From: Dolomedes plantarius
Taxonomy: Eukaryota > Arthropoda > Arachnida > Araneae > Dolomedidae
Assembly (NCBI GenBank): GCA_907164885.2
Contig: OU015490.1
Location: forward strand, 93,243,872-93,307,871
DNA length: 64,000 nt
Direction of reading: 5' to 3'
In this document: piece after piece, positions 35,291 to 46,405 of the stretch
Layout: each line of letters opens with the position of its first letter
Position numbering within the stretch: position 1 is the stretch's first letter
Notes under the pieces: model-generated
The model's database searches: none
What the model saw: the letters and a program-made list of their open reading frames with translations, nothing else
What the model was told of the DNA's origin: nothing
Made by a program: the position numbers and the translations under genes

Positions 35291-35549
35291 AATAAACAGG
35301 AAATCCAACGTAAATATAGCACAAATAGCAGTAAGATGCAAGTATTTTGCATACGGCCATTTCGAAGCTACAAAGGAGCTTCTTCATCAGTGCAAATAAC
35401 TCAGCACTTAGAACTAAGGTTTTTTTGAGCTGCCACTAAGTTCTTTGCACTGATGAAGAAACTCCTTTGTAGCTTCGAAACGACCGTATTTAAAATAATT
35501 GCATCTTACTGCTATTTGTGCTTTATTTACGTTGGATTTCCTGTTTATA
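35291..35549. repeat. 106-bp inverted repeat (palindrome) with 47-bp spacer
   Basis: Left arm 35291-35396 and right arm 35444-35549 are equal in length and ~92% identical as reverse complements, e.g. GAAATCCAACGTAAATA, GCACAAATAGCAGTAAGATG, TTTCGAAGCTACAAAGGAG and CTTCATCAGTGCAAA. It can form a long hairpin or cruciform. It looks like a foldback element or two head-to-head copies of a repeat. Confidence 0.9.
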
Positions 35550-35845
35550 CCTCGAGCACAAAGGTTTTACCTTTTCTTTTCACAACATCGTATGTGTTGA
35601 GTGTTAATAAGAAAATTAGTAATTTAAAGCCAAAAAATTGATTAAATTTAAAATAATCATAGATATTACTATTTATGTTCAATATCAAGTTATTTTAATA
35701 GGAGAAAAATGTTTTCTTCTTACAAACTAATTAGTTTATAAATAAAACAATATGTTCTTTTATTTTCTTGTTATTAACACAAACCATGTAATTGTATATT
35801 AATTTTAACTATTATTTTTATTTCGTATCAGAATACGCACTGGAA
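35550..35845. other. AT-rich stretch
   Basis: Probably includes the 3' end of the hAT relic, but no terminal repeat was found. Confidence 0.35.
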
Positions 35846-37650
35846 ACATGACATTGCATGTTTTCGGCAAACTTTTCATATTGTGGTTCATGTGTACTTA
35901 TAGCTATTCGTAAACATGCTGCCAAATGGTCATCTGTCAAACGAGAGCGATGGTTTGTTTTGATTGCATTCATCGAAGAAAAATTTGTTTCACAGAGGTG
36001 AGTAGGACTGAAAGGGGTTCTTAAATATGCTGCACATCTCCATAAACATGGATATTTTTCTTCACAAAGTAAATTCCATCAACAATTTTGAGACTAAGCT
36101 CTTGATATCAAAAATATATAGCATTTTAGGTTAAGGATTTCATTCTCAGCTAGCATTTGATCCACATCCAAAAATTCTTTTAATTTTATTGATATTTCTT
36201 CTATTTTTATGTCATCATTGAATGGGTCTGACAGGAATATTACAATATCCTCTATTTTAGAAATATCTTTAAATCTTCTATCAAACTCACTTCGTAACAG
36301 AGACATCATATTAACATATTTATTGTATTCATTTGAGTTTTTATAAGTAGATTTAGCTTCCATATTTTCAAATTGTTTTAAATCTCCTCTCCTCAATTGT
36401 GTTCCTAGGAATGCAAGTTTCCCCTTGAATTTATTAACATCGCTAACCATTTCAATTAATAATTAGCGATGTTTTTTCCTTGAAGTTGCAAATTTAATTC
36501 ATTTAGCTTTCCTTTAATGTCAGAGAGAAAAGCAAGATCACGCACCCACTAATCATCTTCCAATTAAGGGTATCATGTATTAACAGTTCCCATAAAATAT
36601 TTTATTTCAGACAAAATGTCCAGGAATCTTTTTTAAAAACTTAGTATGGCTTAACCACCTTACGTCAGTGTGTAATAGTAGTTACCCGAAATCATATTCA
36701 CATTCCTCTAGTAATGCTCTGAATCTGCAAACTTCTTCCACGAATAGAATTAACTATTTTATATGTGAAATTCATCACATCCTCTGAATTCAGTATCTTT
36801 TAGCACAATGACTTCTGATGGATAATGCAATGGTATTTTGTAAAACTTGGAATATTATCACCACTTTTACAAAGAGTAATAAATCCATTATGACTCCCAA
36901 ACATAGAAGGAGCTCCATCAGTCGTAACCGATACCAGTTTATGCATGGGAAATTATGTTTCAGTAATCAAATTCTTAAATGAATTATAAATATCTTGACC
37001 TCTCATTTGTCCTTTCATTGGTAAAATTGTTAGCAGATCTTCTCTGACAGACATATCTTGGAAACACATTCAAATAAATATACATAGTTGTGAGGTATCA
37101 GTGACATCTGTTGATTCAGAATCTCTTCTAAATTCTTACTCATTGCTTCTGTTCTACGCATAACGGTGTTTCTCGAGAGCGACGTTTCTTTAATTGCAGC
37201 ATTTATTTCAGATTTACTGTTATTTTTTTAAATAATAATTCTCCTGTTTTAAAACTCTCCTTCCATATTTTACCGTTTTCAAAAGGCCTCTTATGTTTTA
37301 ACAAAATTTCAGCTATCTTGAATGAGGCCATGGTAGCAGTTTTCGACTTCGTACTTAATCTCGAAAAAAAATGACAGTTGCATATTTGATTATGTCATTA
37401 ATTGTTCTACGTTTGCTTTTTTGTAACTCGGTTACAAGTGGATAATTATTCTCATATTATTTATGGACTGCTCTAAAGTGACTTCCAACAATGGCCCTTT
37501 TTGGAAGTGCTACGCTTGAAAGACAAATAATGCAAATACATTTATCCTCTTTGACCGTGAAAAAAAACTCCGGTTCCCATTCATCATTATAATGATATAT
37601 TTTCGACTTTTTGGAACTGGTGGTGGGGGGACCCAATGTAGGTAAAAAAA
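35846..37650 (-). pseudogene. hAT transposase relic (ZBED5/GTF2IRD2-like)
   Basis: Minus-strand reading, with many frameshifts: SSKKSKIYHYNDEWEPEF, BED finger to HFRA(V)H, region with KIAEILLKHKRPFE and SRNTVMRRTEAMS, then the 118-codon clean segment at 36094-36450 (FKGKLAFLGTQLRRGDLKQF and EFDRRFKDISKIEDIVIFLS), and finally the C-terminal dimerisation region PFSPTHLCETNFSSMNAIKT, NHRSRLTDDHLAACLRIAIS, YEKFAENMQCHVSS. The LCE/SFS...NAIKTNHRSRLTDDHL order is characteristic of this hAT group. Transposition would need an intact DDE core; here it is broken. Confidence 0.8.
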
Positions 37651-37991
37651 TTGAAATACAAATTTTTTTAAATAAAATAAAAGAGCATGGTAAAAAAGCA
37701 GATGCTTACATGAAATGATGGCTACTGGCACTCTGGTAACTTTTATTTATGTTCGATACAAACACGTCGAAACTAAGCCGTATTAAATACATAACCACCG
37801 TTAGTTGATGAGATTTCCTGTAGAGTCGAAGATAGCCTGTTATAGCGAAATGTCGGACGGTTTGTCGGACGGTTTGTCTCGCATGATATATGAGACGAGG
37901 AACTGAGATGTTTACATATCAGAGAGGCGGGCGACTAGGAATAGGTACGCGGTCGACCAGTCGACAGCGGTCGCAGCTTTGGCCACCCCTG
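35846..37991 (-). mobile_element. hAT (BED-finger type) element relic, long copy
   Basis: The 5' end on the minus strand is CAGGGGTGGCCAAAGCTGCG at 37991, a typical hAT terminus. It contains a ~1.8-kb transposase relic covering both the N-terminal BED finger and the C-terminal dimerisation domain. The 3' terminal repeat was not found. Region 37100-37930 is the reverse-oriented homologue of 26640-27630. Confidence 0.75.
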
Positions 37992-38237
37992 GTATATATA
38001 TTATAAAAAAATCATTATCAATTAAATACTTCCATTTCAGCGTGGAAACAATTCATATCCATCTTAATGAAAAACTGATGAAAATAATGAAGATAAATTA
38101 CCTTAAGTTCAAAATCCTTAAAAGTTTAATTTTTAGTACTTTATAGTGATTTATTAGGTTTTCTAATTCATGAGATGCATTACTAGTTTCGAAGTTACTA
38201 GTTTAATTTATATACACTTTTCAAGGTCTCAGAAATC

Positions 38238-38275
<38 letters not shown>

Positions 38276-38690
38276 TGGAACATGCAGACACTTATCGCTA
38301 CACATTCGCCTGTATGATGTATGTACCCCGTGAGACTGCTAGCTATTCATTTTAGGGGGCACCGTATAGGTGGCTAGAACTACCCCCTACAAGCCGGTTC
38401 TGTAATTTAGAACCGAGTCAAGTGACGAGACCGGTACACTTTACCCCGTGGGGACGTAATTTAGATGGGGGGTAATTAATATTAATTTAAAAATTAAAGT
38501 TAAGAAAACTCTTTACTATCATTTACTGCACATGATAGTTAATATCTAGTTTCACTTAAATTTAAATTCTATCATTAGCAATAGTGGGTACATCAAGTTA
38601 GATGGAAAAGTTGCGTTGTGTTTTTTATTAATGCAATAACCCATAATATAATTAAAATTTACACTAGGTTCGACTTACTGTTATAGCTTC
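37992..38690. other. Unrecognised stretch with (TA)n
   Basis: (TA)n at 38240-38270. 38355-38470 is G/C-richer and contains small hairpins (GGTTCTGTAATTTAGAACC). No gene seen. Confidence 0.4.
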
Positions 38691-38697
38691 GAGTTGG

Positions 38698-38753
38698 TAG
38701 GGGGGCCCAAATGTCAAGTGCCTAGAGGTCCTGGGTCACTAAGTCCGGGCCTG
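38698..38753. mobile_element. hAT-type terminus (orphan)
   Basis: On the minus strand CAGGCCCGGACTTAGTGACC followed by a GGGCCCCCC tract, a form common at hAT ends. No matching second end identified. Confidence 0.35.
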
Positions 38754-38756
38754 ACA

Positions 38757-38985
38757 CTAGACCAGGTATTTTTCCCCGAATCATTTAAATTTTAAAATAT
38801 TATTTGCATTTTTTGAAACGAAAAATGCCCCGATGTGTCAAATTTCTTTCTCTATTACTGAGTACAATTTTTAAAAAAAATATTTGAATCCAAGTCGGCA
38901 ATCCTTGGACACATTTTCTCCATAGGTTAACATGGAGGTGAGAGATTCCAATAGGGTTTGTACACAGCAACTTTAAATGCGACGC
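38757..38985 (+). repeat. Dispersed repeat family C, copy 1
   Basis: Homologous to 40624-40845 (+): CACTAGACC, CCCCGAA, AAATATTATTTGCATTTTTT, GTCGGCAATCCTTGGACACA, TTTTCTCCATAGGTTAA, AATCCAATAGGGTT and GTACACAGC. A partial inverted copy is at 39926-39998. Confidence 0.75.
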
Positions 38986-39289
38986 CCGTTCATGTGCGGA
39001 GAAATTTGACAGTCATCGAACAATAGGCTATATTTTGCTGATTTTAAATGTGATATTAAATTGAACGTATTGAACGCAACCCAATTGAAAATTATTCAAA
39101 TTGAAATTGAACGTAATTTAATGCTTGATCTTAGCACTTTCAGTATTCTAACACCCTGACAGGTCTCGTAAATCTGGCAGTATTAACGATATTACTTCCT
39201 TCCCCTTCTTCCCTTAGGTATTTCATTATGAAGGAAAATTAAATTGTGATAGCGGATATTTCCCATAATTTCATATAATTTCACATATT

Positions 39290-39415
39290 TATTTACTTAT
39301 TTATTTATTACTATTATTAGTATTATTTTTTATTTATATTTATTTATTTATTATTATCATTGTTATTATTATTTTTTTTAATTTTCAATGTTAACACTTT
39401 TCTTTGAATCCTGAG
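39290..39415 (+). repeat. Left arm of an inverted duplication
   Basis: TTATTTACTTATTTATTTAT, ACTATTATTAGTATTATTTT and AACACTTTTCTTTGAATCC are repeated in reverse orientation at 40272-40405. The arms are ~860 bp apart. Confidence 0.75.
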
Positions 39416-39512
39416 AACGGATTGGTCTGCGGACCGGATTGGTCCTGAGGTCAGATTGGGACCAACAGATTAGGGCCAATCCGTTCCACGGACCGGATTG
39501 GTCCTGAGAACG
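39408..39512. repeat. Degenerate GC-rich minisatellite
   Basis: Imperfect copies of GGACCGGATTGGTCCTGAGA separated by 15-35 bp, with one inverted-like unit (CCAATCCGTTCC). It abuts the hAT-type MITE. Confidence 0.6.
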
Positions 39513-39518
39513 GATTCG

Positions 39519-39858
39519 TCAGCGAGAGTCTCATGAGTGGTCCGGCACCTCATATAAAAAAAATTGCTAAATAAATCGGTATTTTGAAAGCAATGTTCGC
39601 TGAACTAGATGGGCCGAATATATCTGATGACTATCAGGTGCTGAATTAAAATTTCTTAAAAGGTTAACATAATTATTTTATTATTAGAATATGATACATT
39701 AGAATGTGAGTACGTTAATCCTATATCCCTTTTGCCTTTGGGGTATTCTATACCCCTTGAAGGTTCCTCCCTCAAGTCGGAGGGTGTTGGTGGTGGTCCG
39801 CACATGGTTCGGTGTCTGGCTTAGTGGTCCTCAGACTTCCACGGGTTGGGAACCTCTG
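39519..39858 (-). mobile_element. hAT-type MITE, copy 2
   Basis: Minus-orientation homologue of 10108-10484. On the minus strand it starts CAGAGGTTCCCAACCCGTGG at 39858, and its other end keeps GTGGTCCGGCACC and CTCATGAG but has lost the extreme terminal repeat. The interior shares AACTAGATGGGCCGAATATA and TAATCCTATATCCCTTTTGC. Confidence 0.7.
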
Positions 39859-39925
39859 CTCTAGAGGAAAGTATAAAGTTCTCTAATGTCACGTTTACAA
39901 GAAAGACAACACATTAATTGTTAAT

Positions 39926-39998
39926 TAAGGCTGCTGTGTACTAACCCTATTGGATTCGCTCACTTCAATGTTAATCTATGGAGAAATTCGACAATATT
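39926..39998 (-). repeat. Dispersed repeat family C, partial inverted copy
   Basis: The minus strand reads TTTCTCCATAGATTAACATT, GAATCCAATAGGGTTAG and TACACAGCAGCC, as in 38757-38985. Confidence 0.65.
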
Positions 39999-40271
39999 AC
40001 GGCGACCACGGCTTACGCCTATACGCCTTGTAGAACCTGAAAACCAGTCGCCGCGTAGCAATACCTGCAAATTCAACCGATGGTTATGCACCTGTTCGGT
40101 TAATTAGTATGGGTCTAGGCGCCGGATGGACTGTACAGATCTGCCGACCAATTGGGGCAACCTGGGGCCCTATACCTATGGAGAAAACGTCATAGACATG
40201 GTACATTAACGAGCCACCAGAAAGCAGGGCTCCATATCCTGGGTATGGATAATTTTTTGTGGCTATATTTC

Positions 40272-40405
40272 CGATCTCAGGATTCAAAGAAAAGTGTTGA
40301 CATTGAAAGTTAAAAAATAGTAATAATAACAATGATAATAATAAATAAATAGCTATAAATAAAAAATAATACTAATAATAGTAATAAATAAATAAGTAAA
40401 TGAAT
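40272..40405 (-). repeat. Right arm of an inverted duplication
   Basis: Reverse-complement homologue of 39290-39415, including GGATTCAAAGAAAAGTGTT. The internal ATT/ATTT simple repeat was duplicated with its flanks, so this is not chance low complexity. Confidence 0.75.
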
Positions 40406-40623
40406 ATAAATTTGACAACAATTTAATGTGGCAGATTTTTTTTTTTTAAATGGAGAAAATATGTCTATTATGGACATAAATGCTGATTTGAATGATGCTA
40501 CAAAAATGCTGATAATCAAATAAAAGGGGTATTTTCAGATAGCCCGAACTTTTCTGCACCTTGCTACAAGATCTATTTTATAAATTTCGTCCACCAAAGG
40601 AATTGAGGAGCGTTTAAAACACA

Positions 40624-40845
40624 CTAGACCGGATGTTTACCCCGAACAATTTAACTTTTAAATATTATTTGCATTTTTTTAAATCAAAAATTACCCCAAG
40701 GTTTACCATTTCTCTCTCTATTACGGAGTACAATTTCTTTCAAAAAATCTTTCAATCCATGTCGGCAATCCTTGGACACATTTTCTCCATCGGTTAATAC
40801 TGAGGTGAGCGAATCCAATAGGGTTAGTACACAGCGGTTTTAAGG
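40624..40845 (+). repeat. Dispersed repeat family C, copy 2
   Basis: Same blocks as 38757-38985. Starts CACTAGACCGGATGTTTACC. Confidence 0.75.
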
Positions 40846-41478
40846 ATAATTTCAAATGCTATGAATATCAAGATAATCTTAATTGCCAAATAATCGCTCA
40901 GTTAGTTATATTGAATATTACATTACATTCAATACACAAATAAATACAAAGGTAACCGGCTATATAAAAGCTAGTCCCAGAATAAAACATTTCTAAACAT
41001 GTCCTAAAATAAAAAAAATTCAAAATATGGCACATATTAAATTTCTTCTACATGCAGGGATTTTAACTTTTTCAGAAACAAATACACGTTTAGATTTTTA
41101 TGTCAGTTCTGTATAAAGGAAAAAAATAATTTCTGACTCAGATTCGGATTTTAAATTTTAAGCTATTGATTTAAGCTTTTTGAAGCAAATATTTAACTCT
41201 AGAAAGGAAATATTGAAATGAAGGTAATTCGTTTATTTAGAGTCTGAAAACAAAATTATATTAAGTAAACATCCTGAAGACACTGTTAGGAATTTTTGTT
41301 GTTGTTTTCTGAAGATACTTACATGGAAAAGTATGTAAACGTCTGATTTATTTATGCGAGTATAAATCTGCTGGGCTAAAAAAAAATTATTTTGAAGTTT
41401 AGGAATGTGATTTCATTAGTAATGCTAGGATTCAATGTTTAACTGTTTTATATAACATCAACGAATTATGCAATACTG
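40846..41478. other. Unrecognised AT-rich stretch
   Basis: Nothing recognised. Confidence 0.35.
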
Positions 41479-42784
41479 CGAAATCAAGGCTTTCACAGAT
41501 GCAATTTCCCACCCATCGTGACACGTCGTGGCATGTTTTGAATTACGCAATCCATGAGGTTTTGAAGCTACTTGTCCCACTTCTCTTTCCCAGCACGGAT
41601 GAGGGACGGGTTGTTTGTCGGAGCATATTGGCGAGCAGCTAGACGTCGCCCCAAGGCATCCCATATATTTTCAATTGAATTAAGATCAGGTGAACGTGCT
41701 GGCTACATGATACGATGAATATCCTTGCTCTCCAGACAGTCCTGAACAGTGTTGGTGCGGTGACAGGGTGCGTAATAATCCATGGACAGAAAGTTATCGC
41801 CGACAGCAACAGAGAAAAGGCGAACATGAGGCAGTAGAACTTCAGCAATGTACCGTGCAGCGGTCATGATCCCTGTATCAAGCCCATATAGTGGTGTGCG
41901 GTCATTGACCATGATGCTTGCCCATACCATGATGCTACAAGTACCATACCGGTCACTTTCCTGTGTATTGTATGGACGATAAGCACTACCATCTTCACGC
42001 CATATCAGTTGCCGTCTACTATCATAAGAAAGACTGAACCGGCTCTCATCTGTGAAGAGGACATTGTCCCAGTCATCTTCGGTCTAATGTTGATGAAGAC
42101 AGCAGCATTGAAAACGGGCACTACGGTGAACTCTCTCAAGAGGGACTCATACAGCAGGTCTTTGGGCGTATAGTCCTGTCTATCGCAAACGCCTTCCAAC
42201 AGTTTTCCGGGATATCTGAGTTCCTATGGCTGCATAAAAAAGACTTGTCCTTTGACCGCCATTTTGATGACCTGTCATTTGTACTGCGCCGGTTCCTTTT
42301 CGCCGTTAGAACAATGTATCTATCAACTTCGGCCATCTTACTGCGAGGCCGACCTCCTAGTTTGCACCTTATGCACTGTCCACTTGTTTGACACGCTGCC
42401 CAAAGACTGAAAACAACACTGTGGGGCGAAGTCGAATTCCCTAGCAACATCTATAATTTGTCGCCCTTCCTCTAGCTTTCGAATTATTCGTTTACGTGTA
42501 AAATCATCTAAATGATGTCTGCTAGACATGACCTAAATTTACAAAACGCGACGTTCTTCCGACCTGTTCAAATGGAACGCCCAACACTCACTGGCTGTAC
42601 GTGCCGGATGCCTGCAAACCGTTCTGTGCGCCGTCACATGACCCATGCGCACAGTTATCAAAAAATTGCATCGCTACGTTGATTCGCATTACATCACGTC
42701 TTTATGCAAATTATCACAAGCTGCTGCGTTCGATTCTGCGCCTGTCATCGTTAACCGTCCGTCTTTAGGTTTTGTCCATCAGTG
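41479..42784 (-). mobile_element. Tc1-like element, 3'-truncated
   Basis: The minus-strand 5' end is CACTGATGGACAAAACCTAA at 42784 with TA at 42785-42786. The opposite terminal repeat is not found. It carries a badly frameshifted transposase. Confidence 0.75.
41480..42529 (-). pseudogene. Tc1-like DD34E transposase, multiple frameshifts
   Basis: Minus strand: MSSRHHLDDFTRKRIIRKLE and EGRQIIDVAREFDFAPQ (first helix-turn-helix), LGGRPRSKMAEVDRYIVLTA (AT-hook-like GRPR and linker), MVWASIMVNDRTPLYGLDTG, VGDNFLSMDYYAPCHRTNTV (second catalytic block, the usual QDNAP altered), ARSPDLNSIENIWDALGRRL (third, Glu kept), and IQNMPRRVTMGGK. At least five frame changes and several stops. It is inactive. 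Confidence 0.85.
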
Positions 42785-42899
42785 TAATTTTGGAGTCCTT
42801 ACGCGCAGTCATTTCAAGGTTTAACGTAATTCTGTAAGCTGGAAATGTGCAGATGTGACGTAATTCTGGAGAAGAAAATTTTTATATGTGTATTTCCAC

Positions 42900-43450
42900 A
42901 AATCGAATAATAGAGAGAAACTTCTTCAATGATAAAGAGGGAAAATCGGTGTCAACCGATATGATCAAATGATTAAATGGAAACTTTATCATCAGTAATG
43001 GAGAAAAACTATTGCAATCAAAATAATTTAAGTCAAACAATACAAATCAATATGATTTCTAAAAACCATTTCATTATGAACGACGAGAAATAGTTATTTC
43101 AGCCGTTGTTCTGGTAGTTGGGTAAAAAACTGTATCAACCGTAATGAATGTAACACTTTTTTACCCAAATTGATTTAAGACAGTCCATTTAAAAAAGAAA
43201 TGAAGGAAAAGTGTTCCAACCTGAATAATTAAAAGAAAACGAATTCGAAAGAAGAAGTTCTAGTGGTGGATCTAAGATGGAAGGATTTAAGGAAAGTTAT
43301 TTCAACCAGAAGAATTTTATAAACACTGTATAAACTATAACGATTTAAAAAAAACTTGATACAAGTGGAATGATTTATCACAAACAATTTCACGTTGATT
43401 GATTTAAAACAAACTGTTCCAACTGCAATAATTTAAGAGAAATAGAGATA
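42900..43450. repeat. Degenerate 28-30-bp minisatellite
   Basis: Successive units of the form GTTCCAACTGCAATAATTTA + AGAGAAAT can be read almost continuously: TATAAACTATAACGATTTAA, ATACAAGTGGAATGATTTAT, TTTCACGTTGATTGATTTAA and TTCCAACTGCAATAATTTAA lie 28-30 bp apart. Earlier units are more diverged. Period stable, identity low. Confidence 0.6.
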
Positions 43451-44240
43451 TTTTCTAAATATTTGGCAAAAATTTTAAAGATTCTCATATTGGTTTCGTA
43501 CTTTGTGTATTTCATTTAATTTTATTCTCTTGATCTGGAATGATGCTGGCCAAGGGGGGAGGAGTTACAAGAACGACAACAGTTGCTGTAGGTCTTTTGG
43601 TAAGAGTAGACTGTAATAGTCTAATGATGCATACAGTGGTTAGTATCGTGGTCTAAGTTGTCAATTTGAGGTGAATTACCAATTATTAATTATGCACTCA
43701 CCATCTACTCGTTCGACCACTCTGTTCGTATCTGCGTTGTGTTTATGAATAATGACAGATTATCTGATTGATAAATTACAGATGGATTTATTAAAAACAT
43801 AACATTCATACACATTATTTAAATCAACACATTATCTTTAGTATCTAAGTTTTACACTTAATTCATTTATGAATATTATTACACAATTCACTTTCTCGTA
43901 TTCGTAAACCTTCTATGTTAATACTCTACTTTCAATCAGTTAGTTACGAGGTATTCCCTCTAAGAAACAATTATCAACTTTTGCCTAATACATCTACTCA
44001 TTATCATTATTCCTCAATAGTTATCATCACAATTACATTAACCATTTACATAACATGTTCATACATTGATTATATATTTAAGGGGTGAGCTACCCATATA
44101 ACCATTTTATCATATCAATTCATGTAACTCTTATACACTATCTATCATTATCTGAATCAAGGATGAGAGGCACACTTTATACACCTTAAATATATATATC
44201 AATTATAGACGGCACAATACCTTCATTGACGATTCTTTCC
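43451..44240. other. AT-rich stretch with one repeat-tail match
   Basis: GAGGAGTTACAAGAACGACA at ~43558, followed by GTTGCTGTAGGTCTTTTGGT, matches 45361-45415. Otherwise nothing recognised. Confidence 0.4.
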
Positions 44241-45190
44241 AATCTTTTGACCATGTGCCCACTATGAATGGCAATCACTGGCGGATGGGGGTTTTCTGTG
44301 ACATTCTGGACGCTCCTTCCGAAACTCGTTCAATTGTCCGTCTTGTTGGCTAGATATCGTATCTCGCTAATAGCTCCTTGGGATGTGGGGGCACTCCTCT
44401 CGTATTGTTGTCGGTTCGGGGCTTATTCACAGGATTTCTGTTGGCTGGGGATTATTTTCGTCTTCCGTCACTCTTTCACATTGACCATCATCTAGAGGGG
44501 TTTCTCTGCTTATTGTGGACTCGAGGCATTCGGGTTAATAACTTCCCGTCATTCCCATCAATGGCTGTCTGGTTGCCGTCCACAGTACTAGTACTCTCTG
44601 CATAAAAAATGTCTAACGCCGCTACTTCGCTGCCAGCTCGCGAGTCGTCATTTCATAATTCTCTAGCATGAATGAATCTTTTTCTTGCGTGTCTATTTTT
44701 TTTAGCATATTACCTTCTTCCCCCCTTCATTTTGGATCCGCTCATTCCTTCGTTTTCTTATTGGTCCGATATATTTTAATCCTATTCTATTGGGCTACTC
44801 ATTTCTTTCTAGAATCTTCTTTTTCTCCGCCTTCTCGCAGGTGGGGCCACTCGCCTCCCATCATCATTATTCCCATCTTCTCGAATATCATCTGTTTCCT
44901 CTTTTCCACCACTTAGCCCAAACCATCACTATTCAATGCATTTTCCTCGTTAGTGCCCTTTTCCCTTCTTCCTATATCTTTCACATCTGCATCTGGTCTA
45001 AGCATACCCCACATTGTAAATTTCCTTTGGGCGGTTTCTTTTTTCATCCTTAATGGCACTTAAACATCCTGTTCCTTTTCTAAACTATGTCCACGTCCCT
45101 CGCTTCTTTATCACTCGTCATTGCTTCTCTTAACTCGATCATTTCTTAATTGATTCCTTCACCTCTGCCTAATGTTGCGGTGCTTTTGAA
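44241..45190. other. GC-richer pyrimidine-biased block of unknown nature
   Basis: About 950 bp with a strong C+T bias on the plus strand (many TTCCC, CTTCT, TCATT tracts) and higher GC than neighbours. Several 60-90-codon frames exist but none has a recognisable domain. It could be a diverged element, an untranslated region or a regulatory block. I cannot decide. Confidence 0.3.
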
Positions 45191-45191
45191 C

Positions 45192-45562
45192 CGTAACATA
45201 GACAAATACAGTTTGTACCACTTCCTTTTGCCCATACCATAGTCTTCACTGTGGAATACGCACAGTCTCTTTTAGAATCTCACATACTCTTGGAACAACA
45301 GGTATACTAAACGATCGTTTAGTATCAATATAAAAAGTAAATACATAAACATTTAAAGGGAGGGAGTTACAACAACAACAACTGTTGCTGCAGGTCTTTT
45401 GGTAAGGGTAGACAAATACTGTTCGTACCACTTCCTTTTACCCCTACCATAGTGTTCACTTTGGAATACGCACAGGATCTTTTAGAATCTCACATACTCG
45501 TGGAACAACAGGGATACTAAATGCTCGTTTAGTATCAATATAAAAAGCAAATACATAAACAT
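45192..45562. repeat. Direct tandem duplication of ~150 bp with 64-bp spacer
   Basis: Units 45192-45348 and 45413-45562 share GTACCACTTCCTTTT, GGAATACGCACAG, TCTTTTAGAATCTCACATAC, GGAACAACAGG and TCGTTTAGTATCAATATAAA. The spacer carries ACAACAACAACTGTTGCTGC and GGTCTTTTGGTAAGGGTAGA, also present at 43558. Confidence 0.85.
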
Positions 45563-46405
45563 TCAAGTTTTGCAAATTTCATTGCAAAAATATTCCCATG
45601 GCAAGTATTTTAAAATTCTTAGTATAATACATAGCTGAATTATGCGTCCCTGCAAGCAACGCATTTGCATAATCTTATAAGAGCTAATTCCAGCTTATTC
45701 AACAACTCTTAGAAAAGGTTTCAAAGGATGTAAAATCTTGGCATTGAACTTATTCTTGGATAAGCAGTGATAAATAAGCGGATGGTACACAGTGTTTTAT
45801 TCATTAAACCCAGGTATTTCAGTGCATAAAAGGAAATGTGCGTACAAATTGGGGATTGAAGAACTGGACTAAAAATTCAAAACCGGGTTTCTGGTCTCAA
45901 AATTTTTGAGAACCGGGTACCCGAGCATTACCCGGGTTTGATATAATATATGAACATCAAATCCTTAACCCTAATTATTAATGAAAACTCTGTATTTATT
46001 TATAATGAAAAGAATTTTGTTTTGTTGCATAAGTAAAAAATGGATTTATTTTTAATTTATTTTAATTCAAGGTTAATGGGTTCGAAAACCCGAAAATACC
46101 GAATACTCTGTGAAGATTTTACATTTTTATTTTCCAATAGCCATTAGATTGGAAATTTGTCGAATACTAGATTGCATAATTTAAAATGATATGAAATGCA
46201 ATATATTTTCACCGTTTTCAACTGCAATAGAAAGAAATTTCTCTTCAAAATTTTATATGAAAAAAAAATTAATGAAAAATAAGCAAAATATTTCAATGGC
46301 ATATCATTTAACAGCAGACGGGGATTGACAAAATGTTGTCTTTTAAACTTCAGGGGACAAGGGACCCTCAACTTCTTTTTTTCAAAATTTTTAAATTTTG
46401 TTCTA

